Positions 53,115 through 60,569 of a stretch of 64,000 bases of DNA are shown here, piece after piece. Below the pieces are notes generated by a model. That model did not search any database. It was given only the letters and a program-made list of their open reading frames with translations, and was not told the DNA's origin. Numbering within the stretch: the first letter of the stretch is position 1; each line of letters starts with the position of its first letter. Source of the DNA: Bacteroidales bacterium. Its GTDB lineage: Bacteria; Bacteroidota; Bacteroidia; Bacteroidales; P3. Made by a program: the position numbers and the translations under genes. The stretch spans positions 175,524 through 239,523 of the forward strand of contig JAFSPS010000042.1 of NCBI GenBank assembly GCA_017451385.1, read 5' to 3'.

Positions 53115-54524
53115 ATGAAAAAAACAAAGATTGTAACAAGCATAGGTCCTGCCAGCAACCAGCCTGACGTATTCGAGCAGATGGTGCTGGCTGGCGCCAA
53201 TGTGGCGCGCATCAACTTCTCCCACGCTACCGCCGAGGAGAAGCAGCAGGCTGTGGCAACGGTCAAGGAGGTGCGCCGCAGGACGGGCAAGACCATAGCC
53301 ATCATGTATGACACCAAGGGCCCGGAGCTGCGTGGCGGCAGGATGGTGGATGGCGGCGCCGTACTGGTGGAGGGTGCCACGATAAGGATTGTGCGGCAGG
53401 ATGTCGTGGGGGATGCCTCGCGCTTCTCGCTCAACCATTCGCAAGCCCTCGACAATGTGCAGCTGCACAACGTCATCCTGTTGGAGAATGGCCTTATGGA
53501 GCTGGAAGTGGAGAGCATAGAGACCGACGGGATAACATGCCGTGTGGTGAAAGGAGGCACGTTCGAGAGCCATAAGAGCATCAGCGTGCCGGGTGTCTGC
53601 CTCAATCTGCCATTCATCTCCGACATAGACCGCGAGGACATACGCTATTCCTGTCACCATGATGGCGATTTCCTCGCCTGCTCATTTGTCTCTACCGCCG
53701 ACGATATACGTCAGGTGCGTCAGCTGCTGGCAGAGGAAGAGAGAGCCGATATGCGTATCATCGCCAAGATAGAAAACCTCAAAGGCATAGAAAACCTTGA
53801 GGAGATAACTGCCGAGGCCGATGGCATCATGGTGGCGCGTGGCGACCTGGGCGTGGAGGCTCCTATGGAGGACCTGCCTATCTATCAGAAGCGTATTGTG
53901 AGCATTTGCCGCAAGTATGGCAAGGTGTGCATCATAGCCACCGAGATGCTGGAAAGCATGAAACACAATATGCGTCCTACGCGTGCCGAGGTGACGGATA
54001 TAGCCAACGCCGTCTATCTGGGTGCCGATGCCGTGATGCTCTCTGGTGAGACCACCACGGGCGAATACCCAGTGGAGGCTGTGCGCTATATGGCGCGCAT
54101 CTGCGAACACATAGAGGAATCGCACCAGTACAGCAACAAGTTCGCCAAGCCCAAGGCCACCACCATCGCCGAGGCAATGTGCTATAATGTAGCAGATAGT
54201 GCCAACGAGCTGGGCGCCAAGGTGATAATAGTGCCTACGAAACGTGGCGTGAGTGCTCGGCTGATAAGCAACCTCGAGCCTATATGCCCTATCATAGCCC
54301 TGACCTTTGACGAGGCCACGGCGCAAGGCTTGACACTCAACTATGGTGTATATACCATCTGCGTCAAGGAGTTCTACACCCTCGACCACCTGCTGGAGAT
54401 GAGCAAGAAGACTGCCGCAGAATGGCTGGACCTGAAACAGGGAGATATAGTGATAATCACTGGTGGCTTCCATGCTCGTCCCGTGGGTGCTGAGACCAAT
54501 TTTATGAAAATAGACGTAGTTTGA
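53115..54524 (+). CDS. pyk: Pyruvate kinase
   Basis: 469 aa. It begins KKTKIVTSIGPAS, the standard pyruvate kinase start. MYDTKGPELRGG, the catalytic Lys region IIAKIENLKGIEN, and the substrate/metal motif DGIMVARGDLGVE are all visible. So is TRAEVTDIANAV, with GADAVMLSGETTTGEYP. The C-terminal domain is complete. It makes pyruvate and ATP from phosphoenolpyruvate and ADP. Position 66 bp after ileS suggests co-transcription or a weak promoter not recognised here. Confidence 0.95.
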   Translation: MKKTKIVTSIGPASNQPDVFEQMVLAGANVARINFSHATAEEKQQAVATVKEVRRRTGKTIAIMYDTKGPELRGGRMVDGGAVLVEGATIRIVRQDVVGDASRFSLNHSQALDNVQLHNVILLENGLMELEVESIETDGITCRVVKGGTFESHKSISVPGVCLNLPFISDIDREDIRYSCHHDGDFLACSFVSTADDIRQVRQLLAEEERADMRIIAKIENLKGIENLEEITAEADGIMVARGDLGVEAPMEDLPIYQKRIVSICRKYGKVCIIATEMLESMKHNMRPTRAEVTDIANAVYLGADAVMLSGETTTGEYPVEAVRYMARICEHIEESHQYSNKFAKPKATTIAEAMCYNVADSANELGAKVIIVPTKRGVSARLISNLEPICPIIALTFDEATAQGLTLNYGVYTICVKEFYTLDHLLEMSKKTAAEWLDLKQGDIVIITGGFHARPVGAETNFMKIDVV

Positions 54525-54546
54525 AATAAACAGAGAGGATAGAAAG

Positions 54547-55743
54547 ATGCTTGAACAGATAAAACAACTGGCACATGACCAGTTTGAGCAAGTGATAGAG
54601 TGGCGACGCTACTTGCATCGGCATCCCGAGCTTTCACAACAAGAATACGGCACCATGCGCTATGTCGCCGACCGGCTGCGCGAGATGGGGCTGCAACCCC
54701 GCGAGGGCGTCGGCGGGACGGGGGTCATGGCTATGATACGCGGTGCCATAGAGCCCGACAGCTACTGTGTGGCATTGCGTGCCGACTATGACGCTCTGCC
54801 TCTCAAGGAGTGCACGGGGCTTCCTTTTGCGTCAGAGAACGAGGGCGTGATGCACGCCTGCGGACACGATATGCACACCTCGTCGCTGCTGGGTGCTGCG
54901 CGTATACTCACTAAGCTGAAAGACCAGATGCGTGGCAGCGTGATGCTCATCTTCGAGCCGTCGGAAGAGATGTACCCTGGCGGCGCACGCATGATGATGG
55001 ACGATGGTCTGTTCAACGAAGTGATGCCTAATGAGATATATGCCTTCCACTGCCTGCCCGAGATGGACTATGGGCGCATAGGTATGCGCAAAGGCAAATA
55101 TATGGCCTCTACTGACGAACTCTACTGGACAGTGAAGGGACAGGGTGGTCATGGCGCTACGCCGCACCGCAGCATAGACCCCATACTGATAGCGTCACAC
55201 ATCGTGGTGGCTCTGCAGCAGATAGTGAGCCGCAATGCCTCCCCGATGATGCCTACCACGTTGTCTTTCGGCAAAATCAACGGCAATGGACGCACCAACA
55301 TCATCCCCGACGAGGTGAAGATGGAAGGCATTATACGCACTTTTGATGAGGAGTGGCGTTTGCAGTGCCACGAGAAGATACGCCGCATCAGCTGCGGAAT
55401 CGCCGAGGCTATGGGAGGCGAGTGCGACCTCTTCATCGACTACGGCTATCCCTATGTGTTCAACGACGACCGTTGTACACAGCAGGTGCATGACCATGCC
55501 GTGGAATATGTGGGGGCTGACAATGTGGAGTGGCTCGAAATGCGTATGACGGCAGAGGATTTTGCCTTCTTCGCTCAGAAAATACCGGCATGCTACTATC
55601 GCATTGGCATCCACACGCCGGGGACACCATTCAGCAACCTGCATCGCCCCGACTTGATGGTCGATGAGCGCAGCATAGAGCTGGCTTCGGGCTTCATAGC
55701 CTACAATGCGTTGAGTGCTCTTATGAAAGGGACGAGAGAGTGA
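54547..55743 (+). CDS. M20 family metallopeptidase / N-acyl-L-amino acid amidohydrolase
   Basis: 398 aa. The first metal-binding part has RADYDALPLKE and HACGHDMHTSSLLGAA. The dinuclear metal site continues with EPSEEMYPGGARMM and the His in AFHCLP. The lid domain (about 185-295) has GQGGHGATPHRSIDPI. The final metal His near GTPFSNLHRPD is present. Family members cleave N-acyl amino acids or N-acetyl-diaminopimelate-like substrates; the actual substrate is unknown. Starts 22 bp after pyk, so probably in the same transcript. Confidence 0.9.
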   Translation: MLEQIKQLAHDQFEQVIEWRRYLHRHPELSQQEYGTMRYVADRLREMGLQPREGVGGTGVMAMIRGAIEPDSYCVALRADYDALPLKECTGLPFASENEGVMHACGHDMHTSSLLGAARILTKLKDQMRGSVMLIFEPSEEMYPGGARMMMDDGLFNEVMPNEIYAFHCLPEMDYGRIGMRKGKYMASTDELYWTVKGQGGHGATPHRSIDPILIASHIVVALQQIVSRNASPMMPTTLSFGKINGNGRTNIIPDEVKMEGIIRTFDEEWRLQCHEKIRRISCGIAEAMGGECDLFIDYGYPYVFNDDRCTQQVHDHAVEYVGADNVEWLEMRMTAEDFAFFAQKIPACYYRIGIHTPGTPFSNLHRPDLMVDERSIELASGFIAYNALSALMKGTRE

Positions 55744-55809
55744 CATGATGATGAGAGTGTTTTTTATGCGTCATTTGTCAATTAACAAATCACAAATCAC
55801 TGAATAACC

Positions 55810-56775
55810 ATGATAGCAATGTTAGGCGATGGCAGTTGGGCTCTGGGGTTGACTCATGTGCTGGTGGACCAGAATGGTCATCGCATAAACTGGTGGGTGC
55901 GTGAAGATGAGCGCATCGATGATTTCCCTGCCACGCCACGCTTGCGCGTCCACAAGGATATACGTAAAGTCATCAATTCGTCGGATGATATCTTTGTTGT
56001 TATCCCGTCGGCATTCCTCAGCACCTCGTTGCTCTCTGTCACGCCCGAGATGTTGGAGGGAAAGAATATCATCTCGGCGGTGAAAGGCTTTGTTCCTGAG
56101 CAGAACACGACGGTATCGCAGTTCTTCCAGCAGCAGTATGGTGTGCCGAAGGACCATATAGCCATCGTCAGTGGGCCGTCGCATGCCGAGGAGGTGGTGC
56201 AGTCCATGCTGACCTATCTCACCGTAGCCTCGTCCAACCGTCAGCTGGCGGAGCGTGTGCGCGATATGTTGGAATGTGATTTCCTCTGCACGTATTATAG
56301 CAATGATGTCCTCGGCATAGAATGTTCCGCCATTATGAAGAACATATATGCTATTGCCGTCGGCATCTGCCATTCGCTCGGCTATGGCGACAATCTTATA
56401 GCGGTGCTCATCGCTGCCGCGCTCAAAGAGCTTTCGACAATTCTCAACGCCTATGTGCCGCTGGACATCCCGCGCGACCTCTCGTCGTACATCTATCTCA
56501 GCGACTTGCTGGCCACCTGCTATTCTAAGCATAGCCGTAACCACACTTTCGGTGAGTTGATAGGGCGTGGCTATAGCCCGCAGCAGGCGCGCATCATGCA
56601 GAAGATGGTCGCTGAGGGCTACTATGCCGTCAAGTCGGTCTATGAGCTGGCTGAGGCTCGGAATGTGCAGCTGCCCATAGTGCAGGCTCTCTATGCCGTC
56701 ATCTATCAAGGGGCTGGCGCCAATCGCGAATTTAACGACTTGGTGCATCAACTCTCGCGACGAAACATTATATAA
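55810..56775 (+). CDS. gpsA: NAD(P)-dependent glycerol-3-phosphate dehydrogenase
   Basis: 321 aa, cytoplasmic. It reduces dihydroxyacetone phosphate to sn-glycerol 3-phosphate for phospholipid synthesis. The Rossmann start is altered, MIAMLGDGSWALG in place of the usual GxGxWGTA, but the glycine pattern holds. Conserved features: FVVIPSAFL, SAVKGF, AIVSGPSHAEEV, LGIECSAIMKNIYAIAVG with the catalytic Lys, and NDLVHQ near the C-terminus. The acyltransferase gene follows 65 bp later, a sensible functional neighbour. Confidence 0.88.
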   Translation: MIAMLGDGSWALGLTHVLVDQNGHRINWWVREDERIDDFPATPRLRVHKDIRKVINSSDDIFVVIPSAFLSTSLLSVTPEMLEGKNIISAVKGFVPEQNTTVSQFFQQQYGVPKDHIAIVSGPSHAEEVVQSMLTYLTVASSNRQLAERVRDMLECDFLCTYYSNDVLGIECSAIMKNIYAIAVGICHSLGYGDNLIAVLIAAALKELSTILNAYVPLDIPRDLSSYIYLSDLLATCYSKHSRNHTFGELIGRGYSPQQARIMQKMVAEGYYAVKSVYELAEARNVQLPIVQALYAVIYQGAGANREFNDLVHQLSRRNII

Positions 56776-56840
56776 TATGCGGAAATAGTAAGAAAAGAAA
56801 GCAATTTTAAGTATTTAGTGTCCACTATCCATATAGAACG

Positions 56841-57977
56841 ATGTCTGAATTACAGGAATATACAGCAATAACGGATGAAGAAATACCTGCCGCCATGGCG
56901 CAAGTCGTGGCGGACCCTCTTTTTGAGTCGGTGGCAGCGTATCTCTATCCGGAGATGAGTCTCGACAAGGTGAAGGCTATGCTTCTCGGCATTAGGTCGG
57001 TGCGTGACTTGCAGTGTAATCTGATGCGTCGCAACCTCGACCGTCTGCTGGAGCGTTCGCAGACGACCTTCGATTATTCGCTTACCCCCCTGCTGCGCCA
57101 TGACCAGCGTTATCTCTTCATCTCCAACCACCGCGACATCATCCTCGACGCTATGCTCCTTCAGTGTGCCTTCATTGATGAGCACTTCGAGACTTCGCGA
57201 ATTATCTATGGCACCAATCTGCTCAGCGTCCCGATGTTTGGCGTCATAAGCCGTGCCAACAAGATGGTGGGCATTGCACGTGGCGGCACGCCGCGCGAGT
57301 TCTACAAGTGCTTGAGCAGCATGTCGCAGTTTATCCGCGAAGCTATCGAGAGCGACACCGACTCGGTGTGGATAGCGCAAGGCAATGGTCGCACTAAGGA
57401 TGGCAACGATATCACGGACCCCGCTATCATCAAGATGTTTGCCATGAGCGACCGCAAGTTGCTCTCTCAGGCTGTCGCCGACTTGCATCCCGTGCCTATC
57501 TCCATATCCTATGAGTTGGAACCGTGCGACGCACAGAAGGTCATAGAACTGACAAAACGACGCATATTCAAACATTATGAGAAGGGCGACGACGAGGATT
57601 TCGAGAGTGTGCTGACGGGCATTACATCCAATAAACGCCATGTACATATCACTGTATGCGACCCTCTGACCGATGCCGAACTCCTTGCCTGTCATGACGA
57701 TGCCTCGGCTGTGGCAGCACTGATAGACAGTAAGATATACAGCGGTTATAAACTCTATCCGTACAACTATGTGGCATACGACCTGCGCTACGGTGGCGGA
57801 CGATTTGCCGCACATTATACGGATGACGCCATGCTATCCTTTATCGACCATCAGCAGCAGGTGATGGCGCAGGTTATGAAGAATGCAGACATAGCCAATG
57901 AGGAAGGTAGGGCGATAGCAGAACAGATATTCCTCGACATATACGCTAACCCTGTGAAGAACATAGAAAAGCTATAA
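56841..57977 (+). CDS. Glycerol-3-phosphate/lysophosphatidate acyltransferase family protein
   Basis: 378 aa. The PlsC-like core has FISNHRDIILDAMLLQ, where the active-site His and Asp are spaced H-x5-D rather than the usual H-x4-D. It continues with FGVISRANKMVGIARGG and WIAQGNGRTKDGND. Further motifs include PVPISISYELEP. Following gpsA, it probably transfers acyl groups to glycerol phosphate or its lyso-form. Bacteroidota have long acyltransferases of this type; its exact acceptor is not clear. No transmembrane helix is obvious. Confidence 0.82.
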   Translation: MSELQEYTAITDEEIPAAMAQVVADPLFESVAAYLYPEMSLDKVKAMLLGIRSVRDLQCNLMRRNLDRLLERSQTTFDYSLTPLLRHDQRYLFISNHRDIILDAMLLQCAFIDEHFETSRIIYGTNLLSVPMFGVISRANKMVGIARGGTPREFYKCLSSMSQFIREAIESDTDSVWIAQGNGRTKDGNDITDPAIIKMFAMSDRKLLSQAVADLHPVPISISYELEPCDAQKVIELTKRRIFKHYEKGDDEDFESVLTGITSNKRHVHITVCDPLTDAELLACHDDASAVAALIDSKIYSGYKLYPYNYVAYDLRYGGGRFAAHYTDDAMLSFIDHQQQVMAQVMKNADIANEEGRAIAEQIFLDIYANPVKNIEKL

Positions 57978-58012
57978 GAAACTTTTGCCACACTCACTAC
58001 CACTACTACAAC

Positions 58013-59545
58013 ATGGATGCAACCAAACAATTAGAGAGCGAGAAGATTCCTAAGCTATTGTGGATATACGCATGGCCGGCGGTGATAAGCCAGATAATCT
58101 CATCTGTCTATAACATCTGCGACCGCGTGTTTCTTGGTCAGAATGTGGGTGCTCTGGCGTTGGCGGGATTGGCTCTCACCATGCCACTGATGAACATCGT
58201 CCATGCTTTCGGTGCTTTGGTAGGTGCCGGTGCCAGTGCACGCATGAGCATAGTTTTGGGACGTAAGGATGTGCGATGGGCGGAGAAGATATTGGGCAAC
58301 AGCGTGGTGCTCACCTTCTTGTTTGGATTCTTGTTCGTTACGGGTGGCTACCTCTTTATGAATCCGTTGCTTGAGATGTTTGGCGCATCGGCAGATACTA
58401 TAGCCTATGCTCGAGAATACATGTATATTGTCCTGCCTGGCATGTTCTTCGTCACACTGACGTTCAACCTTACCGGCTTGATGCGTGCCACGGGCTATCC
58501 CACCAAGGCTATGCTTATCCTTGCCGGTGGTGCGATACTTAACATCCTGCTTGATGCGTTGTTTATCATCGTCTTCGAGTGGGGGATAGCGGGAGCTGCG
58601 TGGGCTACGACGGCATCTATGGTTGTCTCGTCGATATTTGCCGTAGTGCATTTCATTCCGCATCAGCACTACTCCAAGCCGACCAGCAAGGACAACCGAT
58701 TCAACTTTCGTCGCCCCGTGCTTTCCGCCACGCTGGTAACCCCTTCGGGAGGCAGCGGCAAAGCCATGCACGCCAGTGGCAACGATGCATTCATCTGTTT
58801 TCGTCGTCATGCGTGGCGGCCTAAGATGTATATCTTCCGCAACATCCTTGCCATAGGCATCAGCCCCTTCTCTATGAACGTGGCAGGATGCGTGGTGGTG
58901 GCGTTGCTCAACAACCAGCTTATCCGCTATGGCGGCGACCTCGCTATCGGAGCCAACGGCATAGTCAACTCCGCCACGATGATAGTCCTCATGGTGTTTC
59001 TGGGCATCTGCCAAGGCATGCAGCCTATCGCCGGCTACAACTACGGCGCAGGACGCCAAGACCGGCTGAAGGAGATATACCTGCTCACGATGAAGATAAC
59101 TGTAGCCATAGCGGTTGTGGCTACGGCGGTCGCCATGCTCTTTCCCGAGGCCATTCTGCGTTGCTTCACCACGGAGGACGACCTTGTGGCTATAGGCATC
59201 CCAGCCATGCGCTACCTCATAGTGATGTGCCCCTTGATAGGCTATACGGTTGTCAACTCGCAGTTTTTCCAGTCTATTGATAGTCCGTGGATAGCTATCG
59301 TTACCAGCCTCTCGCGTCAGGTGCTCTTCCTCACACCGTTAGTCTATATCGTGCCGCGTCTCTTCGAGGGGTGGGGCTATGACGGGCTGACGGGCGTGTG
59401 GGTCAGCTGTACCATCAGCGATGTGATGGGCGCTATATTATCCACCGTACTGTTGCTCACACAGCTTAAGGTGTTCCGCCCCGGATATGTGGCGCCCGAG
59501 CGCCGTCCGCTCAAGGAGCATGGCCCATCCGATGAAAAACAATAA
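58013..59545 (+). CDS. MATE family efflux transporter
   Basis: 510 aa, about 12 transmembrane helices in two halves. Family motifs: PAVISQIISSVYNICDRVFLG near the start, LALTMPLMNIVHAFGALVGAGAS, and in the second half GICQGMQPIAGYNYGAGR. It should expel organic cations or drugs with Na+ or H+. Between TM6 and TM7 (about residues 225-270) there is an extra hydrophilic loop (RRPVLSATLVTPSGGSGKAM) that makes the protein some 50 residues longer than average. Confidence 0.88.
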   Translation: MDATKQLESEKIPKLLWIYAWPAVISQIISSVYNICDRVFLGQNVGALALAGLALTMPLMNIVHAFGALVGAGASARMSIVLGRKDVRWAEKILGNSVVLTFLFGFLFVTGGYLFMNPLLEMFGASADTIAYAREYMYIVLPGMFFVTLTFNLTGLMRATGYPTKAMLILAGGAILNILLDALFIIVFEWGIAGAAWATTASMVVSSIFAVVHFIPHQHYSKPTSKDNRFNFRRPVLSATLVTPSGGSGKAMHASGNDAFICFRRHAWRPKMYIFRNILAIGISPFSMNVAGCVVVALLNNQLIRYGGDLAIGANGIVNSATMIVLMVFLGICQGMQPIAGYNYGAGRQDRLKEIYLLTMKITVAIAVVATAVAMLFPEAILRCFTTEDDLVAIGIPAMRYLIVMCPLIGYTVVNSQFFQSIDSPWIAIVTSLSRQVLFLTPLVYIVPRLFEGWGYDGLTGVWVSCTISDVMGAILSTVLLLTQLKVFRPGYVAPERRPLKEHGPSDEKQ

Positions 59546-59641
59546 AATGCAGTGCTTCTCGTTTTGTAAAGAGTACAGACAAAATAAAATAGGTGACTTC
59601 AACCAATACACCGTCAGGGATTTTATGTAAACGGTAAATAT

Positions 59642-59704
59642 CAGATATTCAGACTTCTCCCCTCGTAGGGGTTGCATACAAGCCTAATTTATAGAAACAG
59701 CCTA
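59642..59704. repeat. Intergenic element related to 42276-42335
   Basis: CAGATATTCA (59642-59651) and ATTTATAGAAACAGCCTA (59687-59704) match the ends of the element at 42276-42335. The middle carries a CCCCT/AGGGG hairpin around 59660-59672. It may be a remnant of a small mobile or regulatory element. Confidence 0.45.
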
Positions 59705-59768
59705 TAGCAGATTCATCCGCATATCTTTTTTCGGGCAAACCGCAACAAATAAAACAAAAAAAAACGCT

Positions 59769-60455
59769 ATGACAAGTTCGATTTTCTGGATTTTCTTCAT
59801 CGGCCTTACTATCCTTAGTTTTGTGGCCAGCAGAAGTGTAGAATCTAAGTTCAAGAAGTATTCCAAAATACCCACCAACGGTGGCCTCACGGGACGACAG
59901 GTGGCAGAGAAGATGCTTTATGATAACGATATTCATAATGTTACTATCCGTATGGTCAATGGCACACTCACCGACCACTACAACCCTACCGACCGCACTC
60001 TCAACCTCAGTCCCGATGTGTATAACGGGACGAGTGTCGCCGCCGCCGCTGTGGCAGCGCATGAATGTGGCCATGCCGTGCAGCATGCTACGGCCTACAG
60101 CTGGCTGTCGCTGCGCTCGGCGTTGGTGCCCGTGGTGAGCTTCTCCAACCGTTGGGTGTCGTGGGTGCTGCTGGCAGGCGTGTTGCTCATCAACAGGTTC
60201 CCCAGCCTGTTGCTCATAGGCATCATCCTTTTTGCTTTCACCACGCTCTTCTCCCTCGTGACGCTGCCGGTAGAGATTGATGCCTCTAAGCGTGCCCTGG
60301 TATGGCTCAATACGAGCAACATCACTTCGCCAAACACTCATCGCTATGCGGAGAGCGCTCTGCGCAGTGCTGCCTATACTTATATCGTCGCCGCACTCAC
60401 CTCGCTCGCCACACTGCTCTATTATGTGATGATATACATGGGTAGAAGAGATTAG
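59769..60455 (+). CDS. Membrane zinc metallopeptidase (YugP/Zn_peptidase_2 family)
   Basis: 228 aa. A transmembrane helix at the N-terminus, then LTGRQVAEKML and the zinc motif HECGHAVQHAT around residue 98, and two to three further hydrophobic segments (SWVLLAGVLLINRF, LLIGIILFAFTTLFSLV, AALTSLATLLYYVMIYMG). The glutamate-bearing EIDASKRAL near residue 178 is typical. The family is a conserved membrane-embedded neutral zinc protease of unknown substrate. Confidence 0.85.
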   Translation: MTSSIFWIFFIGLTILSFVASRSVESKFKKYSKIPTNGGLTGRQVAEKMLYDNDIHNVTIRMVNGTLTDHYNPTDRTLNLSPDVYNGTSVAAAAVAAHECGHAVQHATAYSWLSLRSALVPVVSFSNRWVSWVLLAGVLLINRFPSLLLIGIILFAFTTLFSLVTLPVEIDASKRALVWLNTSNITSPNTHRYAESALRSAAYTYIVAALTSLATLLYYVMIYMGRRD

Positions 60456-60490
60456 CGAGAGAGGATGGGAAGATTGCTGGATATTAAGAT

Positions 60491-60535
60491 TTTACTCTGA
60501 TTACTCTAATTACTCTGATTACTCCGATTACTCTA
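60491..60535 (+). repeat. 9-bp tandem repeat upstream of mutS
   Basis: Five units of ATTACTC(T/C)(G/A), starting TTTACTCTG, end 35 bp before the mutS start. A simple-sequence array of this kind can change copy number. Confidence 0.85.
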
Positions 60536-60569
60536 AGAAAAAAAATAAAACAAGAATAACACTCCTCCT

